A stretch of 64,000 bases of DNA, taken from assembly GCF_003602275.1 (NCBI RefSeq), contig NZ_QZVT01000006.1:186001-250000 (forward strand), written 5' to 3'. The translations under genes and the position numbers were made by a program. The first letter of the stretch is position 1; each line of letters starts with the position of its first letter. This stretch comes from Arthrobacter cheniae (GTDB lineage: Bacteria > Actinomycetota > Actinomycetes > Actinomycetales > Micrococcaceae). Shown in pieces: positions 1 to 8,130 of the stretch. A model generated the notes under the pieces. The model saw nothing but the letters and a program-made list of their open reading frames with translations, did not search any database and was not told the origin of the DNA.

Positions 1-16
1 GTGACAGGTTCTTCAT
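1..16 (-). CDS. Start of osmoprotectant-binding protein gene (partial)
   Basis: Only the first five codons (ATG AAG AAC CTG TCA, giving MKNLS) are inside the window. The ATG at 16-14 overlaps the stop codon of the upstream permease as ATGA, and an AAGGAGG ribosome binding site lies 6-7 bases upstream inside the permease gene. A basic residue after Met fits a signal peptide. In this operon type (ATPase, permease, permease) the next gene is usually the extracytoplasmic substrate-binding protein, so the product is inferred from position, not seen. Confidence 0.5.
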
Positions 17-765
17 GTTGTTCCTCCTTGTGCACTGGCAACGGCCTCTTGCCGGCCAGATTCCTTCAGCGATCCCGCACCCGGGCGCGTGGCACGCAGT
101 CCCGCAGGGATCGCAAACTTTTGGATCAGCGCCATCAGCCCGTCGACGGCGACAGCCAGGACTGCGATCACGACGGCGCCGCCGAACAGCCGACCGTTGT
201 CGTTGATCTGCGTGCCCTCCACGAGGAACACGCCCAGCCCGTCCGCCTTCGCGTAGGCAACCACCGTGGCGGTCGCGACGACCTGCAGGATGCCGGCCCG
301 CACACCACCGATCATGACCTGCAGTCCATTGGGTACTTCCACCCGGAGGAGGATCTGCCACTCGGTGAGTCCCATGCTGCGCGCCGCATCGACCACCGTG
401 CGGTTGACGGAGGAGATGCCCGCATAGACGCCGCTGAGCACGGGCGGCACCGCGAGCAGCACCAGTGCCCAGACCGAGGGCAGCACACCGCGGGAGAACA
501 GCAGGGCGAAGAGGAAGACCATGCCGAGGGTCGGGAGGGCGCGGAGGATGCCGAGGCCCGACACGATGAGTACCCGTCCCCGTCCGGTGTGACCGACGAA
601 CATCCCGAGGGGAATGGCGATCGCCATGGCGATGAGCATGGTCAGACCGACGTAGCCGAGATGTTCCAGGATCCGCATCGGTATGCCGCGCGGTCCGCTC
701 CAGTTGACGGGATCGGACAACCACTCGCCCATCTGGACGAACAGGTTGTTGCTGGAGTAGTCCAT
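13..765 (-). CDS. Osmoprotectant ABC transporter permease (ProW/OpuC type), second subunit
   Basis: An integral membrane subunit of about 250 residues that would form the channel of a glycine betaine/choline-type importer with the adjacent permease and ATPase. The binding-protein-dependent permease loop is visible as SMGLTEWQILLRVEVPNGL, followed by GVRAGILQVVATATV, which is characteristic of ProW/OpuCB/OpuCD proteins. About five to six hydrophobic helices are present. I place the start at the ATG at 765, whose first base is shared with the stop of the preceding permease (TGATG). A longer reading would run back into that gene. The 3' end overlaps the next gene by four bases, so all subunits appear translationally coupled. 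The exact substrate cannot be read from the sequence. Confidence 0.88.
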   Translation of the reverse strand: MDYSSNNLFVQMGEWLSDPVNWSGPRGIPMRILEHLGYVGLTMLIAMAIAIPLGMFVGHTGRGRVLIVSGLGILRALPTLGMVFLFALLFSRGVLPSVWALVLLAVPPVLSGVYAGISSVNRTVVDAARSMGLTEWQILLRVEVPNGLQVMIGGVRAGILQVVATATVVAYAKADGLGVFLVEGTQINDNGRLFGGAVVIAVLAVAVDGLMALIQKFAIPAGLRATRPGAGSLKESGRQEAVASAQGGTT

Positions 766-1472
766 CAGGCAGCCACCGTCCGCACGTCGGGGGCAGCGGC
801 CCGGGCGGTGCGCACCGGCGTCGCCCGGGTCCACGGAGTCAGGAGGCGCTCGAGGACGACGAGGACGAGGTCGAGCAGCAGGGCGAGCAGCAGCGTCGCG
901 AGGATCCCGACGGCGATCTGCTCAGGGTAGTTGCGCGTCAGCCCGTCGGTGAAGAGCCGGCCGAGGCTCGGTACCCCGATCAGCGCGCCGACGCTGACCA
1001 TCGAGATGTTCGTGACCGAGATGACCCGGATGCCCGCGATGAGCACCGGTATGGACAGCGGCAGGTCGACGGTGAGGAAACGGCGCAGGGGCGTGTAGCC
1101 CATCGCGACGGCAGCCTGGCGGACGCCGTCGTCGATCGAGTTCAGCGCGTCGACGGTCGACCGCATCAGCAGGGCGACGGCATAGATCGTCAGGGCGACG
1201 ACGACGTTGACCATGCTGAGGATGCTTGTTCCGAGCACCAGTGGGAGGAAGACGAACATGGCCAGGGAGGGGATCGTGTAGAGCAGCGACGACACCGTCA
1301 GCAGAACCGCCCCGGCGGACCGGTTGAGCCGCGCGACCTGGGCGAGGGGGACGGCGATGAGGACACCGAACACGATCGGGAGGATCGACTGGACGAGGTG
1401 GTTGCCGACGAGCTCGCGGAGGAGCGCCGCGTTCGCGGGGACGTAGTCGATGATGCCCTGGATCGAGTCCAC
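765..1472 (-). CDS. Osmoprotectant ABC transporter permease (ProW/OpuC type), first subunit
   Basis: A 235-residue membrane protein paralogous to the next permease. It carries the EAA-like loop AAVAMGYTPLRRFLTVDLPLS and the following PVLIAGIRVISVTNISMVSVGALIG segment, typical of the QAT (quaternary amine) permease family. It starts with GTG two bases after the TAG of the ATPase gene and ends one base into the following permease start, so it is the second gene of one operon. With its partner it would form the heterodimeric translocation pore. Substrate assignment (betaine, choline, carnitine or proline betaine) is family-level inference. Confidence 0.88.
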   Translation of the reverse strand: MDSIQGIIDYVPANAALLRELVGNHLVQSILPIVFGVLIAVPLAQVARLNRSAGAVLLTVSSLLYTIPSLAMFVFLPLVLGTSILSMVNVVVALTIYAVALLMRSTVDALNSIDDGVRQAAVAMGYTPLRRFLTVDLPLSIPVLIAGIRVISVTNISMVSVGALIGVPSLGRLFTDGLTRNYPEQIAVGILATLLLALLLDLVLVVLERLLTPWTRATPVRTARAAAPDVRTVAA

Positions 1473-1474
1473 GC

Positions 1475-2629
1475 CTAGACCGCCGTGTTGTGGTCTGCGC
1501 GGCCGCGGTCCAGCCGTGCGGATTCGATGAGGTCGAAGACCTCGGCTGCACGAACCACGCCCAGTGCGCGTCCCTCGTCGTCGACCGTCACGCCGAGTCC
1601 CGAGGGGGAGGACAGCGCTGCATCGAGCGCACGCCGGAGCGTGTCACCGCGCGTGTAGAGGGACCCGCCCGGCACTGCTTCGGCCTGCTTCGTGATGCTG
1701 CCGCGCGTAGCCTGCGGCACCCAGCCGTGCGGTCTTCCGTCAGCGTCGACGAGCAGCGTCCAGGGTGAGCGGACCGACACCGTGGGGTCGGCCAGCCGGT
1801 CCTCCTCGATGGTTTCCACGGGGTGGATGGTGATGTGGTTCCCCTCCTGGAAGGAGAGGTGGCGGAATCCGCGGTCGCGCCCTACGAAGCCTGCGACGAA
1901 GTCGTCCACGGGCGCCCGGAGGATCTCCTCGGGGGCGGCGAACTGTGCGAGGCGACCACCGACGGCGAAGACGGCGACCTTGTCGCCGAGGATCGTCGCC
2001 TCATCGATGTCGTGGGTGACGAAGACGATGGTCTTGGCGAGGTCCCGCTGCAGGCGCAGCAGTTCCTCCTGTAACTCGGCACGGACCACGGGATCCACGG
2101 CGCTGAACGGCTCGTCCATCAGGAGGACGGGAGGGTCCGCTGCGAGGGCCCGCGCCACGCCGACGCGCTGCTGCTGGCCCCCCGAGAGCTGCCCGGGGTA
2201 GCGGCGGCCCAGGTCCGGGGCGAGGCCGACGACGTCGAGCAGTTCCTGCGCGCGCCTGCGGGCCTCGTCCTTCTTCACCCCGTTGAGCCTCGGGACGGTG
2301 GCGATGTTGTCGATCACGGAGCGGTGCGGCATGAGTCCGGAGGATTGCATGACGTAGCCCATGGAGCGGCGGAGGTCCGCGGCCTTCTGCCGCGACACGT
2401 CCTGACCGTCGAGGAGGATGGTGCCCGACGTCGGCTCCACCATCCGGTTGATCATCCGCAGGGAGGTGGTCTTGCCGCAGCCGGACGGGCCGACGAGGAC
2501 GGTGATCTTTCCGCGGTCGATGTCCATGGTCAGCTCATCGACCGCGGGGCGTCCGCCGTCGTAGGTCTTGGTGACCCGGCGGAACTGGATCATCGGGAGC
2601 CCGCTGGGGGACTGCTGTAGCGATGTCAT
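1475..2629 (-). CDS. Osmoprotectant ABC transporter ATP-binding protein with CBS-like tail
   Basis: The 384-residue cytoplasmic ATPase of the quaternary-amine importer. It shows Walker A GPSGCGKT, the signature LSGGQQQR, Walker B VLLMDEPF and the H-loop FVTHD, then a roughly 110-residue C-terminal region ending in GVVRAAEVFDLIE that resembles the CBS pair used by OpuCA/OpuA ATPases to sense ionic strength or cyclic dinucleotides. I choose the ATG at 2629, preceded by GGAAAGG. The in-frame ATG at 2737 has no family-like sequence after it. It is the first gene of the operon. About 250 bases of noncoding DNA with an inverted repeat lie upstream, where promoter and regulator sites would be expected. 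Confidence 0.9.
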   Translation of the reverse strand: MTSLQQSPSGLPMIQFRRVTKTYDGGRPAVDELTMDIDRGKITVLVGPSGCGKTTSLRMINRMVEPTSGTILLDGQDVSRQKAADLRRSMGYVMQSSGLMPHRSVIDNIATVPRLNGVKKDEARRRAQELLDVVGLAPDLGRRYPGQLSGGQQQRVGVARALAADPPVLLMDEPFSAVDPVVRAELQEELLRLQRDLAKTIVFVTHDIDEATILGDKVAVFAVGGRLAQFAAPEEILRAPVDDFVAGFVGRDRGFRHLSFQEGNHITIHPVETIEEDRLADPTVSVRSPWTLLVDADGRPHGWVPQATRGSITKQAEAVPGGSLYTRGDTLRRALDAALSSPSGLGVTVDDEGRALGVVRAAEVFDLIESARLDRGRADHNTAV

Positions 2630-2758
2630 GGCAGCTGTGCCTTTCCGGGCAGGAGCTTCTCGGCCGGGCTGCGCCCGCGGGTCCGCACGAGGTGCGATTC
2701 CGGCGTGCCGTCTGGTTGTCTGCTGGGCGGGGCGCACAGCGGTCAGTCCAAGCTGTCG

Positions 2759-2784
2759 GAAGTTCTGAGTCTAACCAGAACTTC
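2759..2784. promoter_or_regulatory. Perfect 9-bp inverted repeat upstream of osmoprotectant operon
   Basis: GAAGTTCTG (2759-2767) and CAGAACTTC (2776-2784) are exact inverted copies separated by eight bases. The site is about 130 bases upstream of the ATPase start. No T-run follows on either strand, so an operator for a dimeric repressor or activator is more likely than a terminator. The cognate regulator is unknown. Confidence 0.45.
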
Positions 2785-2883
2785 GAAGCGGACAGGGCAG
2801 CATATGGGTCACGGATACATCAATTCGGTCGCAGGACCCCCTGCCGGAGGGATCCGCGACCTGGTCGAGCCTCGGCCGGCGTT

Positions 2884-3846
2884 CTACGTCCCACCCGCCA
2901 CGAGGAAGCGGACACCCCTCACGGGGTCCTGCTCGAGGAATACGACGTCGGTGATGCCCTCGGTTCCCAGCCGCGCCCTCAGCCGTGCCTGAAGATCCGG
3001 CTGGTTCATCGCGAGACCACCTCCGACGACCACCGGACCGGGGAGGCCGACGACGCCGACGACGTCGAGCACGAGGCGTGTGAGGTCGATTGCTGCCCGC
3101 TCGATGATGCCGATGGCCTCCTGGTGCCCGTTCCGCACCGCGTCGAACACGGCACGGGACTGGGCGGCCCAGTAGGTGCGTCCCGCGCCCGAGTGGAAGA
3201 GTCCGATCAGCTCGGTCGGCGTGGAGACGCGGTTGAGGGCGAGGACGGCGGAGTCGAGATCGTCGGGCAGCTGCCCCATGTCGTGACGGTGCAGTGCGCG
3301 ACGCACCGCCTCACGTGCCACCCAGTAGCCGCTACCCTCGTCGCCGAGCAGGTACCCCCAGCCACCCGAGCGCGCTTCCCTGCCGTCCGCCGCGACGCCC
3401 CAGGCGACCGAGCCGGTGCCTGCGATGACAGCGACGCCCGTGCGGGCCCCTCCAGCCGCGAGGATGAGCCGTGTGTCATGCACGACGTCGATGGGGGCTC
3501 CGTGCGCGTGCGGTGCGATCAGCGCTCGCAGCCGGTCGGCGTCGGCCGCGGTGTCCACTCCCCCGGAACCGGCGACGACGCGCGTGACACCCGACTGCCC
3601 ACCGGGAAGGAGCTCGTGGAAGAGCTCGGCGAGGCTCTGCACGGCGTCTTCCGAAGTCACGTTCTGGACGTTGGCGCTTCCCGCCCTGGCTTCGGTGACG
3701 AGGACGCCGTCCCGCCACAGCGCTCCGTGGGTCTTGGATCCGCCGATGTCCAGCCCGACGACGAGGGACCCCTCCAGCGAGCCGTCACCGGCGTCACCGC
3801 TGTCACCTGTCAGGGGAAGCGAGGCTGGAGCGGGAGTGTCGGGCAT
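2884..3846 (-). CDS. N-acetylglucosamine kinase-like sugar kinase (BadF/BadG/BcrA/BcrD ATPase family)
   Basis: A 320-residue cytoplasmic kinase of the ASKHA fold. The phosphate-1 motif VVGLDIGGSKTHGALW lies near residues 28-43, phosphate-2 appears as AVIAGTGSVAWG, and the glycine-rich block SGGWGYLLGDEGSGYWVAREAV is diagnostic for N-acetylglucosamine kinase-like proteins. The adenosine motif VVVGGGLAMN is near the C-terminus. The family phosphorylates GlcNAc, glucosamine or related amino sugars at C6, and the sequence does not separate these. The ATG at 3846 follows a -10-like TAGGCT by exactly six bases, so the mRNA may be leaderless. The neighbouring MFS transporter is on the same strand 66 bases upstream, but no shared function is evident. 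Confidence 0.82.
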   Translation of the reverse strand: MPDTPAPASLPLTGDSGDAGDGSLEGSLVVGLDIGGSKTHGALWRDGVLVTEARAGSANVQNVTSEDAVQSLAELFHELLPGGQSGVTRVVAGSGGVDTAADADRLRALIAPHAHGAPIDVVHDTRLILAAGGARTGVAVIAGTGSVAWGVAADGREARSGGWGYLLGDEGSGYWVAREAVRRALHRHDMGQLPDDLDSAVLALNRVSTPTELIGLFHSGAGRTYWAAQSRAVFDAVRNGHQEAIGIIERAAIDLTRLVLDVVGVVGLPGPVVVGGGLAMNQPDLQARLRARLGTEGITDVVFLEQDPVRGVRFLVAGGT

Positions 3847-3852
3847 GGCTAC

Positions 3853-3858
3853 AGCCTA
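3853..3858 (-). promoter_or_regulatory. Leaderless -10 box of the sugar kinase
   Basis: TAGGCT on the minus strand ends six bases before the kinase ATG, placing the expected transcription start at the A of ATG. No ribosome binding site is present. The -35 region is weak. Confidence 0.5.
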
Positions 3859-3912
3859 CAAAATGCCCGGACCCCGTCCGCACCGGCGGGCTGCGCGGAG
3901 GCCCCTCCCGCG

Positions 3913-5154
3913 CTAGGAGCCTGCGCGAAGGCGCAGGACCAGCGAAGCCGACGCGAGGACCGCACAGGCGCCCGCGACCACGAGCGCGAAGACGGTGACG
4001 GAGGCATTGAGGCCCCAGATTCCGGCCGCGGCCCCGAGGCCCAGCACGGGGACGGCGCTGCCGAGGTAGGTGAGGACGTACACGGCGCTCACCGTCTGGG
4101 CGTGCAGCGCGGGATCCACCCGGATGGACACCTCGTTGAACACCACCCGGAAGGCCATGCCCTGGCCGAAACCGGCCAGGACGCAGGCTCCGACGAGCAG
4201 GGGGAGGCTGCCGGTTCCCGCCGCGACGGGCAGCAGGCCGACGCCCACCGCCATCCCTGCAAGCCCGATCGGGACCACGAGCCGGCCGCGGGGAGAGAGG
4301 AGCTGGCTGAGTGCCGACGAGGCGAGGACGAGGGCGGCGAGGAGTCCGATCAGCGGCCGTGACGATGTCCCTGCGATGCCCGCGAACCAGGTGGGGGCCA
4401 GGCTCAGCGTGAAGCCGAAGACGGCGAAGCTGAGGAACCCCACGAGGGACGCGGTCCAGAAGGACCGCCGTGCCTCCCGTGAGACGGCCGGGCGGCGAGG
4501 GCGGAGCGCTGCCAGCGGACGGTCCCCGGCGGCGGGCTTGATGGCGGGACGTGCGCGGAGCAGCACCAGGGGGATCAGGAGGCTCGCCAGCAGCAGAAGG
4601 TAGACGACGAACGGGGTCCTGGTCGGTGCGGGCAGGAGGGACAGGAGCCCTCCGATGACGGGACCCGCGGCCACTCCCCCGGCCGAGGCCATCAGGGTGA
4701 AGCGCGACGCCCAGTCGGGGCGGGACGGGAGCAGGTCGCGGAGGGCCGCGGCACTTGCTCCGGTGGCGAGGGCGACGGCGCCGCCCTGGAGCGCGCGGCC
4801 GGCCGCCAGCATGGGTAGCGACGTGGCGACGGCGAAGAGCGCCGCTCCCAGGAGTCCGAGGAGGACGGCGAGGACGAGGGCGGCCCGCCGCCCGATGTGG
4901 TCCGACCAGTGGCCGGCAAGGATGAGCCCGCCGACCAGCGCCAAGACGTAGGAGGCGAAGGCGACCGTGATGGCGAAGGGGGTCAGGCCGAGGTCGGCCT
5001 GGATGAGCGGGTAGATCGGGGTAGCGAGGTTGGCCCCGACGAGAAGGGCGGAGATCACGGTCACGGCGAGCGCGAGGCGGATGGCCAGGGACGCGTCCCA
5101 ACTGCGCTGTCCGGCACTGCCGGGTCTCATCCGTAGCTCGTTGATGACGCTCAT
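3913..5154 (-). CDS. MFS transporter
   Basis: A 413-residue major facilitator with about twelve predicted membrane helices. The loop 2-3 motif appears as GGLILAGHWSDHIGRRAALVL, close to the MFS consensus GxxxDRxGRR. The start ATG at 5154 has an AAGGAGG ribosome binding site six bases away, whereas the longer upstream reading is arginine/serine-rich and lacks family character. The gene is divergent from an Lrp/AsnC regulator, with 167 bases between them, which suggests that regulator controls it. The drug-efflux subgroup is likely, but the substrate cannot be read. Confidence 0.85.
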   Translation of the reverse strand: MSVINELRMRPGSAGQRSWDASLAIRLALAVTVISALLVGANLATPIYPLIQADLGLTPFAITVAFASYVLALVGGLILAGHWSDHIGRRAALVLAVLLGLLGAALFAVATSLPMLAAGRALQGGAVALATGASAAALRDLLPSRPDWASRFTLMASAGGVAAGPVIGGLLSLLPAPTRTPFVVYLLLLASLLIPLVLLRARPAIKPAAGDRPLAALRPRRPAVSREARRSFWTASLVGFLSFAVFGFTLSLAPTWFAGIAGTSSRPLIGLLAALVLASSALSQLLSPRGRLVVPIGLAGMAVGVGLLPVAAGTGSLPLLVGACVLAGFGQGMAFRVVFNEVSIRVDPALHAQTVSAVYVLTYLGSAVPVLGLGAAAGIWGLNASVTVFALVVAGACAVLASASLVLRLRAGS

Positions 5155-5321
5155 CGCACTCCTCCTTGCACCCACGCGCCCAGAGTAGGCGCTTCTTTCG
5201 GGCGCAGCGGCGCCCGGACCTCTATAGGATGGAGCAGATTGCCCGCCCTGCAGCGTCACAGGAGCTGCTTTTGAGCGCCGTGCGCAACAGAGGCACGAAG
5301 AACTGACGGGAAGTGCGCTTG

Positions 5322-5804
5322 ATGAGCAAGCTGGACAACCTCGACCTGCGACTGCTGCTCGAGTTGGTGCGCGATCCCCGCGCCCAGGTGAGCGAGCTGG
5401 GAGAACTGCTCGGCGTCGCACGCAATACCGCGCAGAGCCGCATCCGCCGCCTGCTGCGGACCGGGATCCTGCGCCATAGCGGACGCGAGCTCGACCTCGA
5501 GGCGCTCGGGTACGACGTCGTCGCGTTCGTCACCATCGAGGTGGCGCACCGTGAGCTCGATGGCGTGATCGCCGGGTTGCGCACCCTCAACCAGGTTCTC
5601 GAGGTCCACGAGATCTCCGGCCGCGGTGATGTGTGGTGCCGCGTCGCCGCTACGGACACCCACAACCTGCAGGCAGCGCTCCGCTCCGTGCTCCGGCTGA
5701 AGGGCGTCATCCGCACCGAGACGGTGCTCGCACTGCACGAGCACATCCCCTACCGCACCGAACCGCTGCTCGAGCGGCTGGCACAGCTGCCCGCCGACGC
5801 CTGA
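5322..5804 (+). CDS. Lrp/AsnC family transcriptional regulator
   Basis: A 160-residue regulator with an N-terminal winged helix-turn-helix (LDLRLLLELVRDPRAQVSELGELL, then TAQSRIRRLLRTGIL) and a C-terminal RAM/AsnC ligand-binding domain (AFVTIEVAHRELDGVIAGL to the end). I prefer the ATG at 5322 over a GTG at 5313, because the purine-rich GGGAAG sits directly against the GTG but at good distance from the ATG. It is divergent from the MFS gene and 56 bases before the alanyl-tRNA editing gene on the same strand, so a small amino-acid-responsive unit is plausible. The effector is unknown. Confidence 0.87.
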   Translation: MSKLDNLDLRLLLELVRDPRAQVSELGELLGVARNTAQSRIRRLLRTGILRHSGRELDLEALGYDVVAFVTIEVAHRELDGVIAGLRTLNQVLEVHEISGRGDVWCRVAATDTHNLQAALRSVLRLKGVIRTETVLALHEHIPYRTEPLLERLAQLPADA

Positions 5805-5860
5805 TCGTGCACGGCCCATACCCGGACCGCCAGACCGCCGCTGCATCACCCGAGGAGACC

Positions 5861-6754
5861 ATGATGACCCTGCCCGCGTCCGACACCACCGTCACCTACC
5901 CCGCAGGAGCCGTGGAAGCGGTCTCGCGGGTACTCCATGTCGAGATGCGCGACGACGGCCGGCGGGTGGTCCTGCTCGACACCACCGCTTTCCACCCGGT
6001 CGACTCCGCCTGGCCGGACCAGGGACCCGACCGCGGGGTACTCGTAGCGGGCACGCGCACCTGGCCGGTCACGGACTGCGTGGTCGGCGCCACCGATGGC
6101 ACCACCCTCCACCTGGGCGCCGGGTCGCCGGTCCGCAAGGGCACCGACGGCTGGGCGTTCGTCGTCGTGCATGTCATCGAGGGCTCCCGGAGCGAGCCCG
6201 ACGGCGGACCCGCGGAGGGCGACGAGGTGGTCGTCCGTGTCGATGCAACGCATCGTGTGGCGGTGTCCGCCGGGCACACCGGCTGTCACCTCGCGTCCCT
6301 GGCCCTCAACCGCGCGCTGTCGGGCCGCTGGAAGAAGGACGTGGCACCGGACGCCCTGGGCGCTCCGAACTTCGACGCACTGGCGATCGACACCACGGTC
6401 ATCGGTGAGTTCGGTTCGGTGGACCGGTACCGGCTGGGCAAGTCCCTCCGCCGGAAGGGCTTCGTCGTCGAGGATCTGGACACCGACGCGATCGCTGCTG
6501 AGGTCGACGCCACCCTCGCGGAGTGGACCGCGACGGGTGCCTCCATCAGCATCGAGGCTGACGGTCCGGGGCTGACCGACCGCCGCCGATGGGTCTGCGG
6601 GCTCCCCGGCGAGCGCGCCGAGATCCCCTGCGGCGGAACGCACCTCACGTCATTGGCCGGGATCGACGTCGCCGTCCGGCTGGAACTGGACGACGCCGAC
6701 GGGACACCGGTCCTGCAGATGGACACGCGGGTCGCAGTGCCCGGTCCGTCCTGA
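5861..6754 (+). CDS. Alanyl-tRNA editing protein (AlaX-like)
   Basis: A 297-residue free-standing editing protein that would hydrolyse mischarged Ser- or Gly-tRNA(Ala). The zinc ligands of the AlaX/AlaRS editing fold are visible: HTGCH (H139, H143) and CGGTH (C257, H261). The N-terminal third resembles the beta-barrel of AlaX-M/L proteins. GAGGAG lies just upstream. Two tandem ATG codons occur (5861 and 5864) and the second has the better spacing. It follows the Lrp regulator on the same strand and converges on the APH-family gene six bases downstream. Length is within the AlaX-L range without the long C-terminal C-Ala domain. Confidence 0.83.
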   Translation: MMTLPASDTTVTYPAGAVEAVSRVLHVEMRDDGRRVVLLDTTAFHPVDSAWPDQGPDRGVLVAGTRTWPVTDCVVGATDGTTLHLGAGSPVRKGTDGWAFVVVHVIEGSRSEPDGGPAEGDEVVVRVDATHRVAVSAGHTGCHLASLALNRALSGRWKKDVAPDALGAPNFDALAIDTTVIGEFGSVDRYRLGKSLRRKGFVVEDLDTDAIAAEVDATLAEWTATGASISIEADGPGLTDRRRWVCGLPGERAEIPCGGTHLTSLAGIDVAVRLELDDADGTPVLQMDTRVAVPGPS

Positions 6755-6760
6755 CCGGTC

Positions 6761-8065
6761 CTAGGCTCCTGACCGGCCCTGGACGATACCCTTCCGGCGG
6801 AACCCGCCGAGTACCCGTGCCTCCGCGAGGAAACGCTCTGCGACCTGCAGCCGCGAGATCGCCTCGTTGTCCCCGCCGTCGTGCTCCGCCCGGCGTCGGG
6901 CCCCCGCGATCAGCGTCAGGCTCACCGCTGCCGCACGGCTCCGGAGGGCCACAGGGTCGACGAAGTGGTCGAACCCCGCGGTGAAGCGCCGCAATGCCTC
7001 CGGTACGTGCGTGTAGCCCGCGTGGAGTCCGGGCAGGACCGCCAGGTGTCCCAGGAAGCAGGCGAGGTCGTCGACGAGATGTCCCGGACCCAGCGCATCG
7101 ACGTCGAGGAGTCCTGAGACCGCTCCGTCCTGGATGAGCAGGTTACCTTCGTAGAAATCGCCGTGCGTGGGCACGAGCGGTCCGGCATCGCTCGAGCGGA
7201 CGGCGTCGTCGATCTCGGCAGCGAGCCGCCGGATGTGGTCGGCCTCGACCGGGAGCGCCGCGACCGCAGCCTCACCGTAGTCCCGCACCCTCGCGGACCA
7301 TGGCGGCCGGACGGGCAGAGCGAGGACGGCGGACGGGAGCGAGGTGAGCACGCGCACCACATCACGGGGATCGACGTCGGCCGCGCCGTCGGCCATCAGG
7401 AGCTCGGCGAGCGGTCTTCCACGGGCCGGACGCATCGCGACGACGTCCTGGACGGGATCGCCGTCGAGGACCGGCGCCGGGACGCCGGCAGCCTCCAGGA
7501 GGCGGTGGCGTTCCGCCAGCGACACCGCGGCATCAGGCCTCAGGACCTTGAGGTAGCGGCGGTCCTCGCCGTTGCGGGCAAGGACGACGGCGCGCCGCAG
7601 GGGGCGGTAACTGAGCAGGTCCAGCACGGTATCCCCCGGCTCATGCCCGGGCCCGAAAGCGAACGCGGTGACGCGTTCGGGATCGAGGGCCAGGGGAAGC
7701 CCCGGCAGCAGTGGATCCTTCGGATGCATCCACACCGAGAGGACATCGGCGCCGTACCCGGGGACGACCACGACGCCGTCGGAGGGGTGCTGAAGGGCGC
7801 AGGAGGTGATGCAGGCGTACCTGGGAGGTGGTTCCCCGGCCGTCGGCCGCCGGCGTGCGGGCATACCTGACACGGCCCGTACCTCGATCGGGAAGACACC
7901 GGTCACTCCGGCTCCCGGCCGGTGATGGATCGAGGCCGGTTGCCATGACACCAACTCCCAGCCCGCGGCGCCGAGCGCCCGGCTCAGCAGCTCGCGTGGA
8001 GCGTCCGAGGCCAGGAGCGCGATGGTGCCCTGCTCACGCATGATGCGTGCGTCCCTCACCCTCAT
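6761..8065 (-). CDS. APH-family phosphotransferase (protein-kinase-like fold)
   Basis: A 434-residue protein with the aminoglycoside/choline kinase catalytic core in its C-terminal half: the Brenner motif THGDFYEGNLL with catalytic Asp and Asn, then the metal-binding Asp in GLLDVDALGPGHLVDDLA. The N-terminal 170 residues are not diagnostic. An alternative ATG at 8041 would shorten it by eight residues. Many actinobacterial proteins of this kind phosphorylate small metabolites rather than antibiotics, so antibiotic resistance should not be assumed. It is convergent with the AlaX gene and has no operon partner. Confidence 0.75.
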   Translation of the reverse strand: MRVRDARIMREQGTIALLASDAPRELLSRALGAAGWELVSWQPASIHHRPGAGVTGVFPIEVRAVSGMPARRRPTAGEPPPRYACITSCALQHPSDGVVVVPGYGADVLSVWMHPKDPLLPGLPLALDPERVTAFAFGPGHEPGDTVLDLLSYRPLRRAVVLARNGEDRRYLKVLRPDAAVSLAERHRLLEAAGVPAPVLDGDPVQDVVAMRPARGRPLAELLMADGAADVDPRDVVRVLTSLPSAVLALPVRPPWSARVRDYGEAAVAALPVEADHIRRLAAEIDDAVRSSDAGPLVPTHGDFYEGNLLIQDGAVSGLLDVDALGPGHLVDDLACFLGHLAVLPGLHAGYTHVPEALRRFTAGFDHFVDPVALRSRAAAVSLTLIAGARRRAEHDGGDNEAISRLQVAERFLAEARVLGGFRRKGIVQGRSGA

Positions 8066-8130
8066 CCGACGCCTAGGAGATACCTAGGGGCGCACGCCGT
8101 GGTGCCGGTTCCCCCGCCACGACCGATCGC

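Noticed and set aside
2623-4362. A long plus-strand frame opposite the kinase and MFS genes
   Set aside because: Low-complexity shadow; the minus strand has BadF and MFS motifs.
6761-8065. Aminoglycoside resistance gene
   Set aside because: Only the general APH catalytic motifs are present, with no close resemblance to known resistance enzymes by eye and no resistance context.
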